From Erwinia persicina (GTDB lineage: Bacteria > Pseudomonadota > Gammaproteobacteria > Enterobacterales > Enterobacteriaceae), in assembly GCF_014838825.1 (NCBI RefSeq), contig NZ_JACYMO010000003.1:186001-250000 (forward strand): a stretch of DNA of 64,000 nucleotides. The letters are read 5' to 3'. Shown piece by piece: positions 17,825-25,747 of this stretch. The notes below the pieces were generated by a model. That model saw only the letters and a list, made by a program, of their open reading frames with translations, did no database searches and was not told where the DNA came from. The translations under genes and the position numbers were made by a program. The stretch's first letter is position 1. Each line of letters starts with the position of its first letter.

Positions 17825-19978
17825 TCAGTGGCCGGAAGCGATTTTCACCCCTTCCTTCGGCACGGCCACATACGGGGTTTCAGTATCCGTCGGACCATCG
17901 GCCTGGCGTGCTTTCAGCCAGGCTTTAATGCCGTAGAAGATAATACTGTACACCACCACGAGGAACAGGATACTCAGACCGGCATTTGTGTAGTTGTTGA
18001 TCACAATATGATTCATATTGCTCACCTGCTGTGCCGTCAGATCGGCTCCCCCGGCAGCGGCTTTGGCTTTGTACTCGCGGGCCATGTAGAAGAAACCTTC
18101 CATCTGCGGGTTGTTGCTGAACAGCTTAAGACCCAGCGCCCAGGTGGTACAGATCAGCAGCCAGATGGCTGGCAGCATGGTCACCCAGATGTACTTCGTC
18201 CGCTTCATCTTAATCAGCACCACGCTTGCCAGCACCAGGGCGACGGCGGCCAGCATCTGGTTCGAAATCCCGAACAGCGGCCACAGGCTTTTCACGCCGC
18301 CCAGCGGGTCAACTACGCCCTGATAAAGCAGATAACCCCACAGCCCGACGCAGCCAGCGGTACCCACGACGCCCGCCAGCAGCGAGTCGGTTTTTTTCAG
18401 GAACGGCACAAAGTTACCCAGCAGATCCTGCAGCATAAAGCGGCCGGAGCGGGTACCCGCATCCAGAGCGGTCAGGATAAACAGCGCTTCAAACAGAATA
18501 CCGAAGTGATACCAGAACCCCATATCGGCTATCGGCATAATTTTGTCGAACACATGGGCAATCCCGACGGCCAGCGTTGGTGCGCCCCCCGCACGGTTCA
18601 GCACCGACGGTTCACCGATATCCTTCGCCGTTTGCAGGATCGCTTCCGGGGAGATGACAAAGCCCCACGAGCTGACGGTGGCGGCCGCCTGGGCGGTCAC
18701 GTCCTGCAGCTGCGCCATGATCAGCGGGGCGTTAGCGCCTCCCAGCTCATGCAGGTTCGGCATCACGATGCCAAGGCCCGCCGGTGGTGTGTTCATGGCA
18801 AAGTAGAGGCCGGGTTCGATAATCGATGCGGCCACCAGCGCCATCACGGCGACAAAGGACTCCATCAGCATCGCGCCGTAGCCGATAAAGCGGGCATCGG
18901 TTTCACAGGCCAGCAGCTTCGGCGTGGTGCCGGAGGCGATCAGCGCGTGGAAACCCGAGACTGCGCCGCAGGCGATGGTAATAAACAGGAACGGGAAGAG
19001 CGCCCCTTTCCACAGCGGGCCGGTGCCGTCGATATACTGCGTCAGCGCCGGCATTTTCAGTTCAGGGTTGAGGATGACAATCCCGATGGCCAGACCGACG
19101 ATGACGCCGATTTTCAGGAAAGTGGCCAGATAGTCACGCGGGGCCAGGATCAGCCACACCGGCAGCAGGGCGGAAACAAACGCGTAGCCGATCAGGGTAT
19201 AGGTAATCGTGGTGTCTTTGAAGGTCAGCGCCGGGCCCCAGTAAGGGTCGTGGGCAATCACGCCGCCGAAGTAAATAGCAGCGATCAGCAGTATCACGCC
19301 GATAACCGAAATCTCACCCACCCGTCCGGGGCGGATAAAGCGCATGTAGATACCCATAAACAGCGCAATCGGCACCGTCGAGCAGACGGTAAATACGCCC
19401 CACGGGCTCTCAGCCAGTGCCTTCACCACGATCAGCGCCAGCACCGCCAGGATAATAATCATGATCAGGAAGCAGCCGAACAGGGCGATGGTGCCGGGCA
19501 CCGGGCCCATCTCATTTTTGATCATCTCACCGAGTGACGCCCCGTTACGCCGCTGGGAGATAAACAGCACCATAAAGTCCTGTACCGCCCCTGCCAGCAC
19601 CACACCGGCCAGCAGCCACAGCACGCCGGGCAGGTAGCCCATCTGCGCCGCCAGTACCGGGCCGACCAGTGGACCAGCCCCGGCAATGGCAGCAAAGTGG
19701 TGACCAAACAGCACGTTACGATTGGTTGGTACGTAGTTCAGACCGTCGTTATTGATCACCGCCGGGGTGGCGCGGGTCGGGTCAAGCCGCATCACTTTTT
19801 GCGCAATGTAGAGGCTGTAGTAACGGTAGGCGACCAGGTAGACCGAGACGCTGGCAACCACAATCCACAGCGCACTGATATGTTCACCGCGCCGCAGCGC
19901 GACGACGGCCAGACAGCACGCGCCGATAATCCCAAGGATCATCCAGGGTATGTGTTTGAATAGTTTATTTTTATTCAT
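17825..19978 (-). CDS. btsT: Pyruvate/proton symporter BtsT (YjiY), CstA family
   Basis: High-affinity pyruvate importer, 717 residues with about 18 membrane segments. It matches E. coli BtsT almost throughout, e.g. KHIPWMILGIIGACCLAVVA, HHFAAIAGAGPLVGPVLAAQ and DAGTRSGRFMLQDLLGNF. BtsT rather than CstA is indicated by the N-terminus, the C-terminus (ETPYVAVPKEG) and the yjiX-yjiA partners. Upstream at 20081-20129 are several copies of the BtsR recognition motif. Together with the adjacent btsSR genes this makes a self-contained pyruvate sensing and uptake locus. Confidence 0.95.
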   Translation of the reverse strand: MNKNKLFKHIPWMILGIIGACCLAVVALRRGEHISALWIVVASVSVYLVAYRYYSLYIAQKVMRLDPTRATPAVINNDGLNYVPTNRNVLFGHHFAAIAGAGPLVGPVLAAQMGYLPGVLWLLAGVVLAGAVQDFMVLFISQRRNGASLGEMIKNEMGPVPGTIALFGCFLIMIIILAVLALIVVKALAESPWGVFTVCSTVPIALFMGIYMRFIRPGRVGEISVIGVILLIAAIYFGGVIAHDPYWGPALTFKDTTITYTLIGYAFVSALLPVWLILAPRDYLATFLKIGVIVGLAIGIVILNPELKMPALTQYIDGTGPLWKGALFPFLFITIACGAVSGFHALIASGTTPKLLACETDARFIGYGAMLMESFVAVMALVAASIIEPGLYFAMNTPPAGLGIVMPNLHELGGANAPLIMAQLQDVTAQAAATVSSWGFVISPEAILQTAKDIGEPSVLNRAGGAPTLAVGIAHVFDKIMPIADMGFWYHFGILFEALFILTALDAGTRSGRFMLQDLLGNFVPFLKKTDSLLAGVVGTAGCVGLWGYLLYQGVVDPLGGVKSLWPLFGISNQMLAAVALVLASVVLIKMKRTKYIWVTMLPAIWLLICTTWALGLKLFSNNPQMEGFFYMAREYKAKAAAGGADLTAQQVSNMNHIVINNYTNAGLSILFLVVVYSIIFYGIKAWLKARQADGPTDTETPYVAVPKEGVKIASGH

Positions 19979-20080
19979 AGGGGACCTGGTTTTTTATCAA
20001 ATGATAATGAGTCGGTTTGTCACATTTTCAGACCGGGTCTATGGTGGCGAATTTCAATGGCTCCAGGGGGGATAATTCGT

Positions 20081-20129
20081 TGAGTGGCGTTATCGGGCGG
20101 GTAAGCGGTTGTTGAGTGGTATAAGCGGT
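20081..20129 (-). promoter_or_regulatory. BtsR operator array upstream of btsT
   Basis: The motif recalled for E. coli BtsR is ACC(G/A)CT(C/T)A, two copies 13 bp apart. On the minus strand this region has ACCGCTTA at 20122-20129, ACCACTCA at 20113-20120, ACCGCTTA at 20102-20109 and GCCACTCA at 20081-20088. The last two are exactly 13 bp apart. They lie 103-151 bp upstream of the btsT start. A half CRP-like site (AAATGTGA on the minus strand, near 20020) stands nearer the gene. The rest of 19979-20403 shows no gene. Confidence 0.72.
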
Positions 20130-20403
20130 TTTACACGTTAACCTGAGGATTAAAATTTGTGACTGGGGTCTCACTGTAAGGAGGCCGGGATAAGCGCTGC
20201 CGCAGGGTGGAGACGGGCGGGGATGAGGTGCAGCCATCACGGGAGGATTTCAGGGCCATTTATTTTCTGAATCCTGCGTTGTTAACTGATATAACAACAT
20301 ATTCATACATTGTCTTATTTCATCCCTTTATCAGCACAGACACGTTTTCGCCGCGTGTGGCCTGCCAGGACTGGCGGACGAAAACTCAGGAAGAAGCCCT
20401 ACT

Positions 20404-22479
20404 ATGACCACGCATTTTGAACCTCTGGACGCGATCCTCAGCCGCCGCGCGCACCTGCACGCGCTGTTTGTCGGTCAGCAATTTGAAGCCCTGGAGACGT
20501 TACTGGAACAGCAGTCCCGGCCCTGGTTGAACGGCATCAGCGAAGCCTATGACTACGAGTGGAGCATCGATGTGTTCTTCGATTCACTCCAGCCTGCCAC
20601 CGAAACACTGTCTCTTCTGCAGGCATGGGTCAGACGCTACCCGGCGTCTTATCATGCGCACCTTCTGCTGGGATGCTACTGGGAGCGGGCCGCCGGGCGT
20701 ATTCGTACCCAGGATGGCGGTGAATACGTCTCCAGTGATCGTTGGATGGGGGCCGAACTGGCGCGGGATTTGGGCATCGCAGCCTGTCTTCAGGCCGTTG
20801 CTTTGCACCCGAAGCCTGCCTTTGCTCTGTTCCGTATCTTCCGTCTGAGCTGTTATCTGGGTGAGCCGCAGTGGCTGGCGGCGCTGGCGGCGGGCATCGC
20901 GCCGGGGGATTATTCGCAGCGCGAGGCGGAGATTGATCCGGCTCTCTGGGCCGCCGGTGTTCAGCGCCTGCGTGATGAAGGCGGCAGTGAACTGGCGATC
21001 ATCCCTGCGACGTTACCCCCTTTATTACCGTTGCGCAGTGAGCAGGAGCGGGACAACAGTAAGCTCTACTGGCTGCGGTTAACCCTGGCCGCGCGGCCGA
21101 ACCTCTTCGCTATCCTCAGTTCATGGGTCTATTTTCTTTACCCTCGCTGGGGGGGGAGCCATCAGGAGATGTCAGCGTTTATCGACAGCGACTGGTGCAG
21201 CGGGCTGACTGAAAACGAACGTAATGGCCTGCGGATGACCCAGGCCTGGGACTATCTTGGCTATGTGGCCCTGTTGCCGGACGCTGACGATCGCGAACAT
21301 ATTGCGTTTTGTTTGCAGGAATATGACGCACTGCTCACCCTCAACCTGACCCCACGCCAGCACGCTGCCGTGCTGCGCAGTTACGCTAATTTCGTTAGCC
21401 ACTATGCCCGTACGGAAGAAGAGGGTGAGGTGCGCTGGGATCAACCAGCGATGCAGCGGGCTTACGATGCGCTGGTGCGGGCATGGCAGGTGGATCACCC
21501 TGTTGCCGACCCGGGGAGCAGCGATGCCTTCAGCACCTTACTCGCCTGCCTGGATTTTGCCGGTATTGAGGACAGCTTTGGCCTGCGCCCGCTGTGGCTT
21601 GAGCGCAGTCAGCAGTGGGGTGACAGCCAGTACGAGGTGCTGGTCGCGGGTCTGGCAAGTCGCTTCGGTTTTTACGGCATCGCACCGGGGCAGTTTGATC
21701 ATGAAAAGCTGATCGCGCGGGGGCTGGCACTGCCGTCTGACTTAGATATCGGCCAGGCCGCGGCGAACCTGTTTGAATCCGTGTCGGAGGAGGCAGGCAT
21801 TTATCTCGATCATGCGGCCGCCGGGGCCGGAGACGCATCGGCGATGGCCGGTCTGTATGACCTTTACTCCGGCAGCCTGTCACGGCGCTACGGGCGCGAC
21901 GCTTCGCTCTATGAGGATCCAGCCCTGGCACAGCACTGGCTGGCGCGGGCGGCTGAGGCGGGCAGTGTGGTGTGCCAGTACAATCTCGGTTATGTCATTG
22001 CCCGGGAAAATGACATCGTCAATGCAGAGCAGTATCAGCGTGCGCGCGACCTGTTTTTCACGGTGATGAAAGCGCCCAACGTCTCTCTGGAGGTCTGGCA
22101 GCGTGCCACGCGTGAGCTGGCAGGGCTCCTCCTTTTCAGTGAGTATGCCAGCTATGCGGATCGGAAGCTGGCGGTGGCGGAGGTCCTGGGTGAACTGTGG
22201 CGTGATGAACGCGCGGAGAATCAGGAGTATGCTGCGGCCTATTATGCTTATGCCTTTTTCACCGGGACGGGATGCGTGGCCAACCGCTATCTGGCAAAAG
22301 TGTGGGTTGACCGCGGTCTCGCGATCAATCCGCAGGATACGTATCTGCGCGAACGGGCGGATGAGATTTACCAGCGTGGCGCCCTTTTGGGCGGGCTGCG
22401 GGCGTCAATGGCGTTCCGTCGCGATCGGAAACATATCGATGAACGTGGGCAGGCCATCACTTTTGATGAGGCAGAGTAA
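20404..22479 (+). CDS. DUF4034 protein with Sel1/TPR-like repeats
   Basis: Predicted cytoplasmic protein of 691 residues with no signal peptide or membrane helix. The N-terminal third (about 15-200) fits the DUF4034 family (helical; SYHAHLLLGCYWERAAGRIR). The region around 470-560 looks like Sel1-type repeats (GDASAMAGLYDLYSG, then ALAQHWLARAAEAGSVVCQY), which usually mediate protein contacts. A second tetratricopeptide-like block (AYYAYAFFTGTGCVANRYLA) lies near the C-terminus. Function unknown. It lies 155 bp upstream of an LprI-like secreted protein on the same strand, and the two may form an operon. Confidence 0.7.
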   Translation: MTTHFEPLDAILSRRAHLHALFVGQQFEALETLLEQQSRPWLNGISEAYDYEWSIDVFFDSLQPATETLSLLQAWVRRYPASYHAHLLLGCYWERAAGRIRTQDGGEYVSSDRWMGAELARDLGIAACLQAVALHPKPAFALFRIFRLSCYLGEPQWLAALAAGIAPGDYSQREAEIDPALWAAGVQRLRDEGGSELAIIPATLPPLLPLRSEQERDNSKLYWLRLTLAARPNLFAILSSWVYFLYPRWGGSHQEMSAFIDSDWCSGLTENERNGLRMTQAWDYLGYVALLPDADDREHIAFCLQEYDALLTLNLTPRQHAAVLRSYANFVSHYARTEEEGEVRWDQPAMQRAYDALVRAWQVDHPVADPGSSDAFSTLLACLDFAGIEDSFGLRPLWLERSQQWGDSQYEVLVAGLASRFGFYGIAPGQFDHEKLIARGLALPSDLDIGQAAANLFESVSEEAGIYLDHAAAGAGDASAMAGLYDLYSGSLSRRYGRDASLYEDPALAQHWLARAAEAGSVVCQYNLGYVIARENDIVNAEQYQRARDLFFTVMKAPNVSLEVWQRATRELAGLLLFSEYASYADRKLAVAEVLGELWRDERAENQEYAAAYYAYAFFTGTGCVANRYLAKVWVDRGLAINPQDTYLRERADEIYQRGALLGGLRASMAFRRDRKHIDERGQAITFDEAE

Positions 22480-22634
22480 GTCTGCCGGTACGCTTTCATT
22501 TCTTTGTCGTACTTTTTGCTATTTTTTCCGGTAGATTATTCCTGCCTGACAGGCGGGCTTCTGTCCCGCCACAATACACATTTGAGCACCTGCTAATCAG
22601 CATGACATGATGGAAAGGGCGTAAGGAAATAAGA

Positions 22635-23915
22635 ATGATAAAGCTAAAATACGGTCTGGGGATTGGGCTGGCTATGCTGGCGCAGAACGCGCTGGCCGCC
22701 GGTTTCGACTGTTCGCTAACCGGTCTGAACAAGACGGAACAAACCATCTGCAAAGATCCCTATCTTTCCGGCCTGGATAACGTCACCAATGGGTATTTCG
22801 TTAAAGCCATGGATAACAGCTTTGCGGTCGGCAGCCTGTCGCGTGAGCAGAGAAAATGGCTGGCAGAAAGAAACCGCTGTGGGGTGGATGCGGAGTGTAT
22901 CAAGCAGCGCTATATCGAGCGCAATAAAACCCTGTCGCGTGCCGGAGTTTATCAAAAGATTAGCGATATCTTTACCCGTCCGGGCGATAAGCTGGATAAA
23001 CCCGTCGCTGCCGGATTAAAAAGTGAAGCCGGTTTCACCATTACCGAAGAGCCGTGGCGCGTCCGGCCGCTGATCACCTCCAGTGATGTCACCGATCTGA
23101 CCGTGGGCACCAGCGGGCATTATCTCAGCCCGCTGACCTACCGCATCGTGAATAACGACCTGATAGTGTTTGTCGTACTGTATGTTGAAAAAGACGACAA
23201 AAAAGGGGCATTTCTCCTCAGTCTGAAAGACGGTGAGAAACCGCAGGTGCAGGCGGTGTACGAGGGCTATAACCTCGTGCTGACGCTGCTGGATAACGTC
23301 AACACGGTCGAGGGCGATATCCGCTACTCGGTGGCAGAATACCGCGCGCCGGGCGTGACGGTGAACAGCCAAAGCGACTTTGCCACGCCGCATGCCTATG
23401 CGCTGAAGGTTTCCAACAAAGAGCTCAGCGAGATCAAAGAGATAACTCCCCCGGCCGGTGAACCCGCTATCAACAAGTGGGTGGGGTACTGCGGAAGCAA
23501 TGAGTGCAACAGCCGGCTGACGTCACCTGATGGCCAGTGGCGTCTGGCCTCTGCTGACCGCAGCAACAGCGAGGTTGATGAGGGGATGTACGTCTTCCCG
23601 CATGACCGGCCGGATGCCGGTATGAACGTGTTCCTGCCGCAGGCCGACACGGCAAAGGGCCCGGATTTCAGCTACAACCGTAACTATGTCTGGGGGCGTG
23701 ATTCCTCATTCTACTTTGACAATGAGGGCGGCTACGCCTGTATCTGGAAAACCGATCTCGCCGATAAAACCACTAAGCGAATTCTGCCGGTCGAAGCCTT
23801 CCTGCAGCCGCACTACGTGAACTACCGGGGTGAAGATATGATTATCGCTTCTTACAGTTATTACAATGAGGGCGGTGATTTCCACCTCGAAGAGATCTAC
23901 CTTGCCAGGAAATGA
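22635..23915 (+). CDS. Secreted protein with LprI/DUF1311-like N-terminus
   Basis: 426 residues with a signal peptide (MIKLKYGLGIGLAMLAQNAL, cleaved near LAAG). Residues about 24-105 resemble the lysozyme-inhibitor LprI/DUF1311 module: FDCSLTGLNKTEQTICKD, LSREQRKWLAERNRC and C-x-x-x-C-I-K-Q-R-Y near 85-92. The remaining 320 residues are a beta-rich domain I do not recognise, with a pair of cysteines in YCGSNECNSRLTSPDGQWR that could form a disulphide. A periplasmic or envelope location is inferred. Two hairpins follow the gene. Confidence 0.65.
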   Translation: MIKLKYGLGIGLAMLAQNALAAGFDCSLTGLNKTEQTICKDPYLSGLDNVTNGYFVKAMDNSFAVGSLSREQRKWLAERNRCGVDAECIKQRYIERNKTLSRAGVYQKISDIFTRPGDKLDKPVAAGLKSEAGFTITEEPWRVRPLITSSDVTDLTVGTSGHYLSPLTYRIVNNDLIVFVVLYVEKDDKKGAFLLSLKDGEKPQVQAVYEGYNLVLTLLDNVNTVEGDIRYSVAEYRAPGVTVNSQSDFATPHAYALKVSNKELSEIKEITPPAGEPAINKWVGYCGSNECNSRLTSPDGQWRLASADRSNSEVDEGMYVFPHDRPDAGMNVFLPQADTAKGPDFSYNRNYVWGRDSSFYFDNEGGYACIWKTDLADKTTKRILPVEAFLQPHYVNYRGEDMIIASYSYYNEGGDFHLEEIYLARK

Positions 23916-23933
23916 TTAAGCCCGCTTTTGCCT

Positions 23934-23999
23934 GAAATAATCAGCCCGCCAGCCGGGCTGATTATTTCATCCTCTCGCCGTCAAAGCGGCGATCTTTTT
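23934..23999 (+). terminator. Two successive terminator hairpins
   Basis: A perfect 15-bp stem (GAAATAATCAGCCCG at 23934-23948 with its complement at 23954-23968) has A/T-rich ends and could act on both strands. It is followed by TCGCCG/CGGCGA (23975-23980, 23987-23992) with a TCTTTTT tail. Between here and 24350 the sequence is AT-rich and holds no gene I can support; it probably carries the promoter of the EAL gene. Confidence 0.8.
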
Positions 24000-24363
24000 A
24001 ACCTTCGGTGATGCCTCTGGGGCGCAGACAGGCAGGCACTGAGCGGTTATGCAGCCACGAAATGTGGCGGTCACAGCGCATTTTTTATTTTACTTAAGTG
24101 CATTATGACGTCTTTTGGCGGTTGTTTTTTTCTGAATTCGTTTTCCAAAAAAATTGTTAAAACCTGTTTTTTAACGGGTTTTATATATTTAATTTAATTA
24201 AAAAACAATGGCTTAATTTTATTGTTTTTTGCTGGTGAATTTGGAAACCCCCTAAAAAGGTGTGGTGCTAGTCTGTCCACCCAGGGAATAATGGCCTGAC
24301 CAGAATGGGGGGAATCAATATAAAATTCAGGACCCTTCAATTGCGAACGGAGTGAGCTGCGCC

Positions 24364-25722
24364 ATGCCGGGAAAAAGAGTGCTGAAAATCCCTAATGAAG
24401 AACATCTTGAGTATATCTGCAGGATGGCCTTCCTTAGCGGCCTGGTCGTCACCGTTGGCTGGCTGGTGGTGTTTGCCATTATGCAGCAGTGGACGCTGGT
24501 GATCTCTCTGTTAATCATGGGTATGGCGGCGTTTTTCAGCTGGCGCATTGCCGCGGGCGGTTATTTCTCCACCGGGCTGATGCTGGCGCAGCTGGTCCAT
24601 CTGCTTTATGCCGTCCTGTTCTGCCTGCTGTATGACGTGCCTGAAACGGGTATCCCCAGAACCACGCATCTCTACCTGCTGACCATTGCCCTGGTCGGCT
24701 ACATCAACTATCAGCGCAGGCATACGCTGGCGCAGCTGGTGCTGATGGGCGTGACGCTGCTGGCGTTTATTATTTTCAGCAGTGCCGATATGATCTATCC
24801 CTTTGCGCGCCCGATCCCCTATCGTCTGCACCTCTGTCTTCCGCTGATTAATGCCGTGTCGGCAACGGTCATTTTATGCGGCGGTATTGCGGCCATGCAT
24901 GTGGATTTTTCCCGGCGCAGCGAGAAGATCAGGGCCATCCAGCATGCGCTGTATAACAATGAATTTGTTCTTTTTTATCAGCCGCTGCTGAATGCTGCCG
25001 GGCAGATCAGCGGGGCCGAAGCGCTGCTGCGCTGGCAGGAGCCGGGCAAGGAAATGGTGCCCCCCTCTGAGTTTATTCCCGATGCCCAGCGAGCCGGGCT
25101 GATGCCCGCCGTGGGGGACTGGGTGATCGACAACGCCCTGAGCGCGCTGGCGACGTGGCAGCGCGATCCGGCGATGGACCATCTGACCATCTCCGTCAAT
25201 ATTACCGTTGACCACCTGATGAAAGCAGATTTTGTCGAACGCCTGATCCACCTGGCGGATGTGCGTTCCGTTGTCCCGTCACGGGTGAAGCTTGAGCTGA
25301 CAGAGAGCGTGTTTGCCTCGGATATTGAGACGGTGGTCGCGAAGATGAATGCGCTGGCGGCGGCGGGATTCCGCTTCTCACTCGACGATTTTGGAACCGG
25401 CTTTTCCTCGCTTAATTATCTGCGCCGTCTACCGCTGGAGCAGATCAAAATCGATCGCAGCTTTATCTCTGGCGCAACGGAGGGGCCGAAAGGGGCGGTC
25501 ATTGCCATGAATATTGCCCGCATGGGGCTGGAACTCAAGTTGGAGGTGCTGGCGGAAGGTATTGAAACAGCGGAGCAGTGGCTGTTGATGCAGGGATTTG
25601 GCTGTACGGCCTTTCAGGGGTTCTACTTTTCCCGTCCGCTCAGTCTCGGCGATTTCCGCCTGTTCGCGCGCAGGAACAGCGCCGGACAGCAGAACGGGGC
25701 TGCGGCTGAACTCAGCCAGTAG
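24364..25722 (+). CDS. Membrane-bound EAL-domain c-di-GMP phosphodiesterase
   Basis: Degrades cyclic di-GMP. Residues 1-185 hold about five hydrophobic segments, and the EAL domain spans about 195-440. The catalytic set appears complete: the EAL motif in GAEALLRW, Asn in SVNIT, KLELTES, DDFGTGFSSL, the Lys in QIKIDRSFI, LAEGIE, and QGFYFSRP at the end. There is no GGDEF domain, so it should be a dedicated phosphodiesterase. A GTG four codons earlier (24352) is an alternative start; ATG 24364 was preferred. The signal sensed by the membrane part is unknown. Confidence 0.85.
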   Translation: MPGKRVLKIPNEEHLEYICRMAFLSGLVVTVGWLVVFAIMQQWTLVISLLIMGMAAFFSWRIAAGGYFSTGLMLAQLVHLLYAVLFCLLYDVPETGIPRTTHLYLLTIALVGYINYQRRHTLAQLVLMGVTLLAFIIFSSADMIYPFARPIPYRLHLCLPLINAVSATVILCGGIAAMHVDFSRRSEKIRAIQHALYNNEFVLFYQPLLNAAGQISGAEALLRWQEPGKEMVPPSEFIPDAQRAGLMPAVGDWVIDNALSALATWQRDPAMDHLTISVNITVDHLMKADFVERLIHLADVRSVVPSRVKLELTESVFASDIETVVAKMNALAAAGFRFSLDDFGTGFSSLNYLRRLPLEQIKIDRSFISGATEGPKGAVIAMNIARMGLELKLEVLAEGIETAEQWLLMQGFGCTAFQGFYFSRPLSLGDFRLFARRNSAGQQNGAAAELSQ

Positions 25723-25740
25723 TGCGCTGAGTTCAGCCGC
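25702..25740. terminator. Perfect 15-bp hairpin overlapping the EAL gene stop
   Basis: GCGGCTGAACTCAGC (25702-25716) pairs with its complement at 25726-25740, and the TAG stop of the EAL gene lies in the loop. It separates the converging EAL and RND genes. The T-tract is weak (ATTATG), so it may work mainly as a 3'-end barrier for both. Confidence 0.55.
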
Positions 25741-25747
25741 ATTATGC

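Noticed and set aside
17822..19537. 571-codon plus-strand frame opposite btsT
   Set aside because: It is the antisense shadow of btsT; His/Gln/Arg-rich sequence typical of reverse frames of GC-rich genes.
20009..20027. Complete CRP site between BtsR motifs and btsT
   Set aside because: Only one half (AAATGTGA on the minus strand) fits; the other half does not align at the required spacing.
24001..24350. Riboswitch or small RNA upstream of the EAL gene
   Set aside because: The stretch is AT-rich with oligo-T and oligo-A runs, but I could find no conserved aptamer core or convincing stem arrangement.
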